Shown piece by piece: positions 54,936-63,751 of a DNA stretch of 64,000 bases (position 1 is its first letter; each line of letters starts with the position of its first letter). Under the pieces are notes generated by a model. It searched no databases. It was given only the letters and a program-made list of their open reading frames with translations, and was not told the origin of the DNA. The position numbers and the translations under genes are program-made. This stretch comes from Polaromonas sp. (GTDB lineage: Bacteria; Pseudomonadota; Gammaproteobacteria; Burkholderiales; Burkholderiaceae_C): the NCBI RefSeq assembly GCF_010365105.1, contig NZ_JAAFGZ010000025.1, positions 20,655 to 84,654 on the forward strand, given 5' to 3'.

Positions 54936-55445
54936 TCAGGTCATGGCCGGCCATTCCAGCTTGCCCGCCGCGTCGATGTGCGTCAGGTACACGCGCAGGT
55001 CGAACTCGTACTGGTGATAGAGCGGCTCCATGTAGGTGCAGAGCTGGTAGAAGGCCTTGTCATGGCCTTTTTCCTTGATGTGCGCCAGTTCATGCACCGC
55101 GATCATTTTCAAGAACTCGACCGGCACTTCCTTGAATAGCGATGCCACCCGGATTTCGCGCTTGGACTTGAGCTTGTTGCCCTGCACCCGCGAAATCGTC
55201 GTGTGCGTGCCCAGCGCGTGGGTGATGATTTGCAGCTTGCTGTCGAACGCCACCTTGGACAGCGGCTCCGAATTGCGCAAAAACTCATTTTTCAGCGCCA
55301 TGACGTAGTCATACAAGGCCTTGTCGGTGCGTACCGCGTGGGCATGGCGGTATTTGGCCAGCAGCGTGTCGCCGAGGCTGCCTTTGGCCAGCAACTGCTG
55401 AACCTGCGTCTGAAGGCTTTCCGGATAGCCGGCAAGGTATTTCAT
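54936..55445 (-). CDS. YgjP-type (DUF45) zinc metallohydrolase domain protein
   Basis: The protein has 169 residues from ATG 55445; a GTG three codons upstream is possible. It carries the gluzincin motif HELAHIKEKGHDKAFYQLC, whose second histidine cluster matches the YgjP/SprT-like family, preceded by LFKEVPVEFLKMIAV. YgjP-like proteins are predicted metallopeptidases of unknown substrate. It has no signal peptide. It stands alone, convergent with nagZ, and its upstream region contains repeat copy R8. Confidence 0.85.
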   Translation of the reverse strand: MKYLAGYPESLQTQVQQLLAKGSLGDTLLAKYRHAHAVRTDKALYDYVMALKNEFLRNSEPLSKVAFDSKLQIITHALGTHTTISRVQGNKLKSKREIRVASLFKEVPVEFLKMIAVHELAHIKEKGHDKAFYQLCTYMEPLYHQYEFDLRVYLTHIDAAGKLEWPAMT

Positions 55446-55454
55446 GGAATTCAC

Positions 55455-55518
55455 TATTCTTTTTGTAGCTGAAAGTGCTTATGGATAAAGCGCAAGCGGC
55501 TGTTTTCATTCTAAAAAT
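55455..55518. repeat. Degenerate short dispersed repeat, copy R8
   Basis: TTTTTGTAGCTGAAAGTGCT followed by AAGCGCAAGCGGCTG shares the GTAGCTG and GCGCAAGC blocks with R2 and R7, but the core is eroded. Confidence 0.45.
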
Positions 55519-55741
55519 GGCAGTTGTGGAATGCTGCCGGATGGTAGCGTAAACCGGCAGGCCACTGATCAGATGGCGGCCGGACCGGTTTGACGAAAGC
55601 CGCAACACCGGCCCGCTCCGTGCGCATTGTTTGTGTATTGAAAAGTAATTCTCATGGATGTAGATGCGGCAGGCGAGAACAATCGCAAGCCGGTTCGCAT
55701 CAGGACGGCCTTGGTCTCAATGCCCGGCGAACTGAAAAGCG

Positions 55742-55765
55742 CCTGCAAGCGCAAGTGCTTGCAGG
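55742..55765 (+). promoter_or_regulatory. Perfect 9-bp inverted repeat upstream of the metalloprotease-lectin gene
   Basis: CCTGCAAGC (55742-55750) and GCTTGCAGG (55757-55765) flank a six-base loop, 29 bases before the ATG. A second small palindrome, ACAAGCTTGT, follows. It could be an operator or an mRNA hairpin controlling ribosome access. There is no T-run, so it is not a terminator. Confidence 0.5.
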
Positions 55766-55793
55766 TCGACAAGCTTGTTTGAGGGGAAGCATC

Positions 55794-57725
55794 ATGGCAA
55801 AAAATGTCTTGCGATTTACCCACACCATGGCCGCAGCCAGCGAAGAGGTCGCGCGATGGGGCGGCCGTATCACCCAGCAGTTCAGCCCGACAGTCTTTGT
55901 GGCCGAACTTCCGGATGCCGTCGATGAAGCGGCAATGACCGCATCGACGGACCAGCCGACCCAGCCGCTTGACGAGGCCTCGCAACTGGCCGTTGATGCG
56001 TGGACCAACGGCGTCCAGGCCAGAAGCGCCCGTGCCGGCCAGGCCCGGTCGGCGACCGAGGACTTGAGCTGGGATACCCCGGGTTATGAGCCGCCGCGCG
56101 AACTGGAAACGCTTGAAGTCAGGACGCGCGCGGCCGGCGCACCCGAAGTCCCGTCCGAATCGACCGGCACGCCGACCAGCCGCTACCTGATCGGTTCGGT
56201 GGCAGTCGGCGTCGTGCTGGTGTCGCGCAACACCGGCGCGGAAGTCCTGAGCAGTGCCGAACGGGTCAAGATCATCCAGGAAGTGCAGGAGGGGCTGGGC
56301 TGGCTGGCCGGCGTCGAGCCACGGGCACGGATATCTTTTGTGTACGACATTCGCACGGTCACCGTGTCGTCCGCGCCCGGTCCCTATGCCGGCGTTGCCG
56401 ATGCCTATGAGAGCTACGAGCGCGACTGGCGCGATGCCGCCCTGGCAAGCATGGGCTATGCCGCCGGTCGGCCCGGCTACCAGAAATACGCCAGCGACCT
56501 GCGTGCCAGCCGGCACACCGACTGGGCCTACGTGGCCTTTTTCACCAAATACCCGCTGAACCATTTTGCCTACGCCATCGTGGAGAAGGTGGTGATGAAC
56601 TATGCCAACGACGGCTGGGGACCCGACAACATCAACCGGGTGTTCGCCCATGAGTCGTGCCATATTTTCGGCGCTGCCGACGAGTACGGCTCGTGCAGCT
56701 GCGGCACCACCAGTGGCCACCTGGCCGTGCCCAACAGCAACTGCGTCAACTGTTTTCCGCCGGGGACCCAGCTGGCTTGCCTGATGAACGCCAACACCCT
56801 GGAAATGTGCACCTTCAGCCGAAAGCAGATCGGCTGGGACGATCGCCTGTTTCCGCGTCAGGTTGGCTGGTCGGGATGGGTGGCGCTAGGCGCGCCTGCA
56901 GTGGGCTTTACCGGCGCGCCGGCGGTCGTCTCGCGCAACGGCACGGTCTGCAACATCTACGCTCGCGGCGCCGACAACGCGCTCTGGCAAAAAGCCTGGT
57001 TCAACAACGCCTGGCACGACTGGGGGCGCCACAACGACGGCGGTGTGCTGGCCTCCGAGCCGGCGCTGGGCTCGATGGGGCCGAACCACGAGCATGTGTT
57101 CGTTCGCGGCACCGACAACCAGGTCTGGCAGAAGTTCTGGAAAGCCGAGAGCGGCTGGTCGGGCTGGTTCGCGCTAGGCGCGCCTGCGGTGGGCTTTACC
57201 GGCGCGCCGGCGGTCATCTCGCGCAACGGCACGGTATGCAATATTTACGTTCGCGGCGCCGACAACGCGCTCTGGCAAAAGGCCTGGTTCAACAACGCCT
57301 GGCATGACTGGAGCCGCCACAGCGACGGCGGCGTGCTGGCTTCCAAGCCGGCGCTGGGCTCGATGGGGCCTGACCACGAGCATGTGTTTGTTCGCGGCAC
57401 CGACAACCAGGTCTGGCAGAAGTGGTGGACAGGCGCGGGTGGCTGGTCGGGCTGGGTGGCCCTGGGCACGCCTCCGGGCGGCTTCATCGGTGCGCCATCG
57501 GTCATCTCGCGCAACGGCACGGTCTGCAACATTTATGTTCGCGGCGCCGACAACGCGCTCTGGCAAAAAGCCTGGTTCAACAACGCCTGGCACGACTGGG
57601 GCCGTCACAATGACGGCGGCGTGCTGGCCTCCGAACCGGCGCTGGGCTCGATGGGCCCGAACCACGAGCATGTGTTTGTTCGCGGCACCGACAACCAGGT
57701 CTGGCAGAAGTGGTGGCAGGGCTGA
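55794..57725 (+). CDS. Metzincin-like metalloprotease fused to a threefold PLL-like beta-propeller repeat
   Basis: The 643-residue protein starts at ATG 55794 after GAGGGGA. Residues 1-40 look like a small beta-alpha-beta propeptide-like unit, followed by a Pro-rich linker. The central domain carries HESCHIFGAADEY (His286, Glu287, His290, Asp296), the HExxHxxGxxD zinc pattern of snapalysin-like metzincins, then a Cys-rich loop (GSCSCGTTSG, NCVNCFPPG, CLMNANTLEMC). The C-terminal half is three 96-residue repeats with almost identical sequence. Each holds two propeller-blade motifs (NIYxRGADNALWQKAW and HVFVRGTDNQVWQK) like the Photorhabdus lectin PLL family. No clear signal peptide is seen. 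A secreted or delivered glycan-targeting protease is a reasonable guess, not shown. Confidence 0.8.
   Translation: MAKNVLRFTHTMAAASEEVARWGGRITQQFSPTVFVAELPDAVDEAAMTASTDQPTQPLDEASQLAVDAWTNGVQARSARAGQARSATEDLSWDTPGYEPPRELETLEVRTRAAGAPEVPSESTGTPTSRYLIGSVAVGVVLVSRNTGAEVLSSAERVKIIQEVQEGLGWLAGVEPRARISFVYDIRTVTVSSAPGPYAGVADAYESYERDWRDAALASMGYAAGRPGYQKYASDLRASRHTDWAYVAFFTKYPLNHFAYAIVEKVVMNYANDGWGPDNINRVFAHESCHIFGAADEYGSCSCGTTSGHLAVPNSNCVNCFPPGTQLACLMNANTLEMCTFSRKQIGWDDRLFPRQVGWSGWVALGAPAVGFTGAPAVVSRNGTVCNIYARGADNALWQKAWFNNAWHDWGRHNDGGVLASEPALGSMGPNHEHVFVRGTDNQVWQKFWKAESGWSGWFALGAPAVGFTGAPAVISRNGTVCNIYVRGADNALWQKAWFNNAWHDWSRHSDGGVLASKPALGSMGPDHEHVFVRGTDNQVWQKWWTGAGGWSGWVALGTPPGGFIGAPSVISRNGTVCNIYVRGADNALWQKAWFNNAWHDWGRHNDGGVLASEPALGSMGPNHEHVFVRGTDNQVWQKWWQG
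56868..57725 (+). repeat. Three in-frame 288-bp tandem repeats (lectin-like propeller)
   Basis: Units begin at 56868, 57156 and 57444 with TGGTCGGG, exactly 288 bases (96 codons) apart. They are nearly identical at DNA level, with only scattered changes, most in the first third of unit 3. The third unit is cut by the stop codon a few residues short. Such identity suggests recent duplication or gene conversion. Confidence 0.93.
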
Positions 57726-57872
57726 TGTGGATGTGGATGTGCGCACCAGCATGATGAGCCCTGGTCGCGTGGCGGTGCTTGCGGCTCCGTAGCGCGCCAC
57801 ATCCGATTCCGCGCAGCGCCGGCTTAAGTTGAGCAGGGAATGGTGGCCCTTGCGGTTTGGTACCCTCGGAAG

Positions 57873-59057
57873 ATGAAAATTTCCAACGGTGCCTTACCCC
57901 TTCTTCCTGCCAGCGGTCACCCCTTGGTCAACTTGGCGCTGCAGGGCGGCGGATCGCACGGCGCCTTCACCTGGGGCGTGCTGGACGCGCTGCTGGAAGA
58001 CGGCCGCATTGACATTGAGGGCATCAGCGGCACCAGCGCCGGCGCCATGAACGCCGTGGTGCTGGCGCATGGGCTGGCCAGCGCCCCTGGCCAGTCCCGG
58101 GTCGCACGGCATGAAGCGGCCCGGCAGGCGCTGGCAACTTTCTGGAACGGCATTGTTGACTTGAGCGCCGTGTCGTCTTCCCTGTCCAAGTCGCTGTCGC
58201 TGTGGCAGCGCGCGCCTTTCAACATCCTGCTGGGCCAACTGGGCGGCGGCATCTGGTCGGCTTCTCGCTGGACCGATGAACTCACCCGCTACTGGTCAGG
58301 CAGCGTGTCGCCGTACCAGAGCAACCCGTTTGACATCAACCCGCTGAAGGATTTTCTGGCGTCCCAGGTCGATTTCGAGCGGCTGGCTGCGCATCCTTTC
58401 CCGGCAACGCCGAAGGTGTTCGTGGTGGCCACGCGCGTCAGCACCGGCAAGGCTGAAGTGTTTTCAGGCCAACGGCTGACGGCTGACGCGGTCATGGCGT
58501 CGGCCTGCCTGCCGATGGTGTTCCGGGCGGTCGAGATTGAAGGCGATCATTTCTGGGACGGCGGCTACACCGGCAACCCGGCGCTGCACCCGCTGCTCTA
58601 CGAATGCCAGAGCCGCGACATCATGCTGGTCCAGATCAACCCGATCCGGCGCGACAAGCTGCCGACCCAGCCGGGCGAAATTGCCGATCGGCTCAATGAA
58701 ATCACCTTCAATGCGGGGCTGGTCGCCGAGATGCGCGCCATCGATTTCGTCAAGCGCCTGCTGGCCGAAGGCAAGCTCGAAGCATCGCAGTACAAGGACG
58801 TGCTGATGCACCGCATCGACGGCGGTGAAGTGCTGGACGGCTACAGCGCCTCGACCAAGGCGTCAACCGACGCCGGCCTGATTCATGGCTTGCGCGATCT
58901 GGGCAGGCTGTGCGCGGGCCAATGGCTGGCCCGGCGCTACGCCATGCTGGGCGTCGAATGCAGCGTCGATATTGCGCGCGACTACCTGGACGACCTGCGC
59001 CTGCCGGTGGAACGGGCGACGGCCGCGCCGGAAAGAAAGCAGCCTGTTTTGAACTGA
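57873..59057 (+). CDS. Patatin-like phospholipase
   Basis: The protein has 394 residues from ATG 57873; an ATG eleven codons upstream is possible. It has the patatin oxyanion loop LALQGGGSHGAFTWG, the nucleophile Ser55 in GISGTSAGAMNA and the dyad Asp229 in FWDGGYTGNP. The family hydrolyses phospholipid acyl chains. Pieces such as NPFDINPLKDFLASQVDF and LVQINPIRRDKLP match the long bacterial patatin subgroup found in many proteobacteria. No signal peptide is seen, so a cytoplasmic location is likely. It stands alone, convergent with lysS. Confidence 0.9.
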   Translation: MKISNGALPLLPASGHPLVNLALQGGGSHGAFTWGVLDALLEDGRIDIEGISGTSAGAMNAVVLAHGLASAPGQSRVARHEAARQALATFWNGIVDLSAVSSSLSKSLSLWQRAPFNILLGQLGGGIWSASRWTDELTRYWSGSVSPYQSNPFDINPLKDFLASQVDFERLAAHPFPATPKVFVVATRVSTGKAEVFSGQRLTADAVMASACLPMVFRAVEIEGDHFWDGGYTGNPALHPLLYECQSRDIMLVQINPIRRDKLPTQPGEIADRLNEITFNAGLVAEMRAIDFVKRLLAEGKLEASQYKDVLMHRIDGGEVLDGYSASTKASTDAGLIHGLRDLGRLCAGQWLARRYAMLGVECSVDIARDYLDDLRLPVERATAAPERKQPVLN

Positions 59058-59100
59058 AAAAGCAGCGCGTCCAGTTCTGTTAAACCGGAGTCACTCTGGC

Positions 59101-59133
59101 GAAAAAAAGGCCTTTTCAATGCTGAAAAGGCCT
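59101..59133 (-). terminator. Rho-independent terminator of lysS
   Basis: AGGCCTTTTCA (59108-59118) and TGAAAAGGCCT (59123-59133) form a perfect 11-bp stem with a four-base loop. On the minus strand it is followed by seven U. Repeat R9 lies between it and the lysS stop. Confidence 0.9.
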
Positions 59134-59135
59134 GT

Positions 59136-59198
59136 TGCGCACGCTGCATAAGCGCTTCCAGCTATTAATTAGCTAGCAAAAATCGCCCATTAAAGCGC
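59136..59198 (+). repeat. Short dispersed repeat, copy R9, downstream of lysS
   Basis: TGCGCACGCTGCATAAGCGC is followed by the core CCAGCTATTAATTAGCTAGC. The AGCTATTAATTNNNTAGC form matches R3 and R5. It lies in the lysS 3' untranslated region. Confidence 0.7.
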
Positions 59199-59205
59199 TT
59201 GTGCG

Positions 59206-60771
59206 TCAAGCTTCGCGGCGCAGCGCCGGGAACAGGATCACGTCGCGAATGCTCGGGCTGTCGGTCAGCAGCATCATCAGCCGGTCAATGCCGATGCCGC
59301 AGCCGCCGGTCGGCGGCATGCCGTATTCCAGCGCGCGGATGAAGTCGTGGTCGTAGAACATGGCTTCATCGTCGCCGCTGTCCTTGGCATCGACCTGCGC
59401 ATTGAAACGCGCGGCCTGTTCCTCGGCATCGTTCAGCTCGCTGAAGCCGTTGCCGAATTCGCGGCCGGTGATGTACAGCTCGAAGCGCTCGGTGACTTCC
59501 GGCCGCTCGTCGTTGGCCCGGGCCAGCGGCGAGATTTCGGTCGGATGCTCCATGATGAAGGTCGGCTGCCAGAGCTTGTCTTCCACCGTTTCCTCAAAAT
59601 ACATCACCTGCAGGCTGGCCAGCGAGCGGCCGGCCAGGCGGTTCTTGGCTTCACTCAAGCCGAGTTTTTTCAGCGCGTTGGTCAGCCATTCGGCGTTGTC
59701 CACGTTGTCGCTTGCATCGGTGTGCTTGAGGATGGCTTCGCGAATCGTCAGGCGTTCAAACGGCTGGCTCAGATCGACCGGCTTGCCGGCGTAGCTCAGC
59801 TGCAGGGAGCCGCAGACTTTCTGCGCAATGTCGCGGATCAGGTCTTCGGTGAAGGCCATCAAATCGGTGTAGTTCCACCACGCCGCATAGAACTCCATCA
59901 TGGTGAACTCGGGGTTGTGGCGAACGCTGATGCCCTCGTTGCGGTAGCTGCGGTTGATCTCGAACACCCGCTCGAAACCGCCGACGATCAGCCGCTTCAG
60001 GTACAGCTCGGGCGCAATGCGCAGGAACATTTCCTGGTCCAGCGCGTTGTGGTGCGTCTTGAACGGCTTGGCATTGGCGCCGCCCGGAATCGGGTGCAGC
60101 ATCGGCGTTTCGACTTCCAGGAAATCATGCGACACCATGAAGTCGCGAATGCCGCTGACCGCCTTGCTGCGCGCCATGAAACGCTTGCGCGCTTCCTCGT
60201 CCATGATCAGATCGACATAGCGCTGGCGGTACTTGACCTCCTGGTCGGCCATGCCGTGGAACTTGTCGGGCAGCGGGCGCAGGCTCTTGGTGACCAGCCG
60301 GATGCTGTCGGCATGAATCGACAACTCGCCGGTCTTGGTCCTGAAGAGCGTTCCGGTTGCCGCCACGATGTCGCCCAGATCCCAGTGCTTGAAGGCCGCG
60401 TGGACTTCCTCGCCCACGCCGGCATTGTTGATGTAGAGCTGGATGCGGCCGCCCGTGGGGCCGAACGAGGCATCCTGAAGCGTCGCAAAGCTGGCCTTAC
60501 CCATCACGCGCTTGAGCATCATGCGGCCGGCCACACTCACCTTCACCGCCATCGGTTCCAGCTCTTCATTGCTCAGGTGGCTGTACTGCGCAAACAGCGC
60601 TTCGGCGCGGTGTTCCGGCTTGATGTCGTTGGGAAAGGCCACGCCCCGGCCATCGGCCTGGTGCTGGCGCAGCACGGCAAGCTTTTCCCGGCGCTCGACC
60701 ATGAGCTGGTTTTCGTCGTGGTGGACGGGGGCGGTGCTGACGGTGGCGGGAGAAGTCGGGTGGCTGGACAT
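59206..60771 (-). CDS. lysS: Lysyl-tRNA synthetase, class II
   Basis: The enzyme charges tRNA-Lys. The 521-residue protein has an N-terminal OB-fold anticodon-binding domain ([20 protein letters not shown]), motif 2 ([21 protein letters not shown], here beginning after VGGFERV) and motif 3 ([20 protein letters not shown]). The N-terminal 30 residues are variable. It is complete, with its own terminator. Confidence 0.97.
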   Translation of the reverse strand: MSSHPTSPATVSTAPVHHDENQLMVERREKLAVLRQHQADGRGVAFPNDIKPEHRAEALFAQYSHLSNEELEPMAVKVSVAGRMMLKRVMGKASFATLQDASFGPTGGRIQLYINNAGVGEEVHAAFKHWDLGDIVAATGTLFRTKTGELSIHADSIRLVTKSLRPLPDKFHGMADQEVKYRQRYVDLIMDEEARKRFMARSKAVSGIRDFMVSHDFLEVETPMLHPIPGGANAKPFKTHHNALDQEMFLRIAPELYLKRLIVGGFERVFEINRSYRNEGISVRHNPEFTMMEFYAAWWNYTDLMAFTEDLIRDIAQKVCGSLQLSYAGKPVDLSQPFERLTIREAILKHTDASDNVDNAEWLTNALKKLGLSEAKNRLAGRSLASLQVMYFEETVEDKLWQPTFIMEHPTEISPLARANDERPEVTERFELYITGREFGNGFSELNDAEEQAARFNAQVDAKDSGDDEAMFYDHDFIRALEYGMPPTGGCGIGIDRLMMLLTDSPSIRDVILFPALRREA

Positions 60772-60941
60772 AGATCGGTGTTCCGGAAAGAAAGGATGCT
60801 GAAAACGTCGGGCGCCGTGCCACCCGTGAAGGGAGCATGAAACGCCGAATCGATGATTTTAGTTTTTTAAGGACGCGTTTTGACGCGCCATCGGCCCTGG
60901 AGCTTTCTTTGCGCGCAATCCCGGGCTGCGCTTGCAGAAAA

Positions 60942-61631
60942 TCAGCGTGAAATGCCGCTGCGTTCCAGGATGTCGCAGACCAGTTCCAGCCTGAGCAGCG
61001 GATTGTCCAGTTCCATCAGCTGCTGCTTGACGGTCAGCGGGATGGGCAGCAACTCGCACCAGCGGTTGGCCACCCAGCTGCAGTCGTCGAGATGGTAGGG
61101 CGCGAACATGGGCATCTTATCGGGCGGCGTGTCGCCATTCAGCAGCCCCTTGATCAGCTTGCCCAGCGCATCGGCGGCTTTTTGCAGATCGTGTGGAATC
61201 TTGACCGGCAGGTCGTCTTCCATGCGGACCACATCGGCAATCCAAAGGCCATGTATCAGCTTTTCCCGGCGGGTGATGGTGAAGCGGTGAATTCCCTGGC
61301 ATTGCACCACCATCAGTCCCGCCTGCGGCACCGAGAATTCGATGATCCTGGCCAGCGTGCCGACCGTGTTAAACGCCTCGTTGGCAAAAGCGTCACCGTT
61401 AGGCGCTTCATTTTTGACACTGGCGTTAGCACGTTTTCGCACTTCCGAGCCTTGCGTCAGCGAAACAACGCCAAACGGCGCGCCGGTCTTGTGGCATTTG
61501 CCAATCATGTCGAGGTAACGGACCTCGAAAATCTGCAGCGGCAGCAAACCGCCCGGGTAAAGCACGGTGCCCAGGGGAAAGAGCGGGAGAGAGTTCAATG
61601 TCAGGATTTCAGACATGGTGTCAGGCTTCAT
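60942..61631 (-). CDS. Lon N-terminal (LAN) domain protein without protease domain
   Basis: The 229-residue protein consists of the Lon substrate-binding N-terminal domain: LPLFPLGTVLYPGGLLPLQI, FEVRYLDMI, FGVVSL, GTLARIIEF and GIHRFTI. It lacks the ATPase and Ser-Lys protease parts. Such stand-alone LAN proteins are widespread and of unclear role, perhaps binding unfolded substrates. ATG 61616 (MSEILTL) is an alternative start five codons in. lysS follows downstream after 170 bases, and the pair may share a transcript. Confidence 0.9.
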   Translation of the reverse strand: MKPDTMSEILTLNSLPLFPLGTVLYPGGLLPLQIFEVRYLDMIGKCHKTGAPFGVVSLTQGSEVRKRANASVKNEAPNGDAFANEAFNTVGTLARIIEFSVPQAGLMVVQCQGIHRFTITRREKLIHGLWIADVVRMEDDLPVKIPHDLQKAADALGKLIKGLLNGDTPPDKMPMFAPYHLDDCSWVANRWCELLPIPLTVKQQLMELDNPLLRLELVCDILERSGISR

Positions 61632-61844
61632 ATTGGTAGTTTCACATCATCCCATGATCTCTTTTTCGGCGCATGCGGCGCATGCTGATTTGTGTGAATA
61701 GCTTGCGCGGCGTGTACAGCGTCAATGTCATGACGATGGCGTGAACGTCATTTTTTTCAGGATGCGCCCTGCGGGTCATGAAACTGCAGCCAGGACTGGC
61801 GTGGCCGGTACTGTGCCAAGGTGAAATATGCCAGGCACTTTACT

Positions 61845-61885
61845 ATTAAAAGCATAGCTGTAAGCGCCGGCCGAGCCTGCGCTAG
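61845..61885 (-). repeat. Short dispersed repeat, copy R10, at the 3' end of the cupin gene
   Basis: On the minus strand it reads GCGCAGGCTCGGCCGGCGCT followed by TACAGCTATGCTTTTAATAG. It is closely similar to R11 about 615 bases away in the same orientation. The TAG that ends the cupin gene sits at its edge. Confidence 0.65.
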
Positions 61886-62292
61886 TGCAATACGTCCAGG
61901 AACGGAGTATCTGGATCGCTGACGTAGAAGATGACCAAACGAAGAGGTTCGGTATTGCTGCGGTTATACCCAGTCATCTTGACGTTTGGGGGCTCGACGA
62001 AAGCCTGGCCGGCCTTCACGATGACCGGGGGGCGGCCTTCCAGCTCCAGCGTGAATGCGCCCTCCAGGATGTAGACGGTGACCGGTGAGCGATGTGTATG
62101 AAATACCGTCTGATCGCCTGGCTTGAAGTTCGCAGTCAATACCCGCACGGCCTGGCGTTCCAGTGTCGGCATGCCGGAGACCACCTCACTCAGGACCAAC
62201 TCAGGCTTGGCAGTCCCTTGTGGTTGAGCGTTCGCGAGAGCGCTCATGAACAGCACAACGATGAACGCAAGAGTCTTGGTCGGGTAGGGCAT
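61882..62292 (-). CDS. Periplasmic cupin-domain protein
   Basis: The 136-residue protein begins at ATG 62292 behind a strong GGAGG and has a signal peptide (LAFIVVLFMSALANA). A single cupin follows: DQTVFHTHRSPVTVYILEGA supplies metal-binding histidines and a glutamate, and GQAFVEPPNVKMTGYNRS forms the second motif. It ends DPDTPFLDVLH. Small secreted cupins of this type have no agreed function. An in-frame extension upstream to 62646 translates repeat R11 and unrelated sequence and was rejected. Neighbouring DNA looks decayed, suggesting an accessory locus. Confidence 0.82.
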   Translation of the reverse strand: MPYPTKTLAFIVVLFMSALANAQPQGTAKPELVLSEVVSGMPTLERQAVRVLTANFKPGDQTVFHTHRSPVTVYILEGAFTLELEGRPPVIVKAGQAFVEPPNVKMTGYNRSNTEPLRLVIFYVSDPDTPFLDVLH

Positions 62293-62398
62293 GGAAACCT
62301 CCGGTGTGACTGGCTGGAACACTAGTTTAGCGGCCTGATGTATGAGTTCAGTGGGTGGCGAATCAACCCCAATGTAACGCCCGGTTAGGACCTTGGTA

Positions 62399-62761
62399 TC
62401 AAAACCTGTACGGCTGAAAACACGACCCAGCGGCAAGCGCGCAATCACCGCTACTACGAAAAGCATAGCTGTAAGCACAGGCAGGACTTGCGTTAGCGGC
62501 ACTTTTGGCATGAATTTTTGCGTGGTTGACTTTACAAAATCCAATGCCTGAGTGAAATCGCCTACTGCTGGCGCAGACAGCGGGTTTTCGACGGATTTGC
62601 TTCCATGTGTTGATACCTCTTTGGCTCGGCCACTGAGAAAAGGCAAGGAAATACAACAGGATCAAATTTACCAGTGGCAGCACCACAAGCAAACTTAGGG
62701 ATTTCGAGTCGCCAGCTTTAGAGAAGGTAGACCAGAACAGCAAGATCACTACTGCTGCCAT
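62399..62761 (-). pseudogene. Probable remnant of a small membrane protein
   Basis: The first 45 residues from ATG 62761 look real: a helix (MAAVVILLFWSTFSKAG) and a second one (LSLLVVLPLVNLILLYFLAF) followed by SQWPS. This KAG-x-N-x-helix pattern occurs in small bacterial inner-membrane proteins. After that the frame continues for 75 residues of unlikely composition (many Ser, Cys and Arg) and passes through repeat R11. The original C-terminus was probably lost to repeat insertion or a frameshift. It could also be a short functional protein with a new tail. Confidence 0.4.
62460..62515 (-). repeat. Short dispersed repeat, copy R11
   Basis: On the minus strand CTAACGCAAGTCCTGCCTGT is followed by GCTTACAGCTATGCTTTTCG. 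It is the closest relative of R10. It interrupts the decayed membrane-protein gene. Confidence 0.65.
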
Positions 62762-62887
62762 TGCTTACATCAATCTTTGCGACCGGACGCTGCAAGGCCG
62801 GTGAAGTCGTCGTCTTTCACGCGCCTGGCCGGCGCACCGGTAGCAAGGACCCGTGACCGGGATCGCCGTACAAGCAGTTGCGTACGT

Positions 62888-63751
62888 TCATTTCGTTGCT
62901 GCACCGATAAGGCATTCGCCCGGCACCTCAAAACCATCCGGCGATTCGAAGTTGCGCATTGAGCTTTCCACTTCGTTCCACACGGAGTTGCGTTCTGCAG
63001 GAGGCAGCTTGGCCATCATGGCATTGAATGCACCGAAGGCTTCGCGGGCGACCCGCACGTATTCGGCGGCGCTGGTCGCTCTGTGGGGGACCGGCACGGC
63101 GTGAACCTCGCCGTCGGCAAAACCGGCCTGGCTGAATAGATCCTGGAGCATTCCGGGGCTGCCAAGACCGAATGGCCCGGGTTGCCCCGGAGCGGGGGCG
63201 CAGAGTTGGGCGCGCTGACGGATGATGGAAGCTGGCAAGGCCCCCCAAGGGTTTCGATCGGGCGTGGAAAAGACAAGGACTGCGACCCGGCCCCCCGTTT
63301 TCAAGGCGCGGCGCCACTCGCGTAGTGCTGTTACCGGGTGCGGCATGTACATCAGACCAAGCCGACACAGAACGGCATCAAAGGAGGCATCGGGGAGATC
63401 CAGTTTCTCGCCGTCCATTGCGCGGGTCTCGATTTGTTCAAGTCCCTTTTTACGGGCGACCTGTAGCGCAAGTTCGACGATGCCTTCCGATATGTCGGTC
63501 GCCAGCACGTAGCCTTCGGGGCCAACGCGTTCGGCGGCACTGACGGCCGGTTCACCTGCGCCGGCGGCGATGTCCAGGATGCGCTGACCTGGGCGAATGC
63601 GCGCCAGATCGAGCATCTGGCGGGTCGCTCCGCCATACCAACGGTCCAAAGTGGGATTCCAGCGTCGCCAAGCGGCGCCGTCCTTGTTCCATTGCTCCCG
63701 TTGCGCGTTCTTGTACTTCTCTGCGTCGAATGAGGGTTGCTGTTGGGCCAC
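62888..63751 (-). CDS. Class I SAM-dependent methyltransferase (UbiE/type 11-like)
   Basis: The 287-residue protein has SAM motif I in ILDIAAGAGEPAVSAA, the acidic motif II in VLATDISEGIVELA, FDAVLCRLGLMYMP (motif IV region) and LREWRRALKTGGRVAVLVF. This is the layout of methyltransferase type 11/UbiE relatives acting on small molecules. The start is GTG 63751 with GGGAG nine bases upstream. The substrate is unknown. It neighbours the cupin and decayed sequence rather than any pathway genes. Confidence 0.85.
   Translation of the reverse strand: MAQQQPSFDAEKYKNAQREQWNKDGAAWRRWNPTLDRWYGGATRQMLDLARIRPGQRILDIAAGAGEPAVSAAERVGPEGYVLATDISEGIVELALQVARKKGLEQIETRAMDGEKLDLPDASFDAVLCRLGLMYMPHPVTALREWRRALKTGGRVAVLVFSTPDRNPWGALPASIIRQRAQLCAPAPGQPGPFGLGSPGMLQDLFSQAGFADGEVHAVPVPHRATSAAEYVRVAREAFGAFNAMMAKLPPAERNSVWNEVESSMRNFESPDGFEVPGECLIGAATK

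Larger units (their letters stand above)
55446..55793. other. Divergent gap between ygjP-like and metalloprotease genes
   Basis: These 348 bases hold a degenerate repeat copy R8 (about 55455-55518), then roughly 220 bases without gene or clear promoter. A perfect inverted repeat at 55742-55765 lies just before the metalloprotease ribosome site. Confidence 0.5.
62293..62887. other. Low-content stretch with a decayed small membrane gene and repeat R11
   Basis: This 595-base region between the cupin and methyltransferase genes has no full-length recognisable gene. It includes the membrane-protein remnant at 62399-62761, repeat R11 and about 125 bases (62762-62887) where I see nothing. Codon pattern and G+C are less regular than in the core genes. 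Confidence 0.5.

Noticed and set aside
62293..62646. A 254-residue cupin protein beginning at 62646
   Set aside because: The extension translates repeat R11 and unrelated DNA, while ATG 62292 has a strong GGAGG and opens a clean signal peptide.
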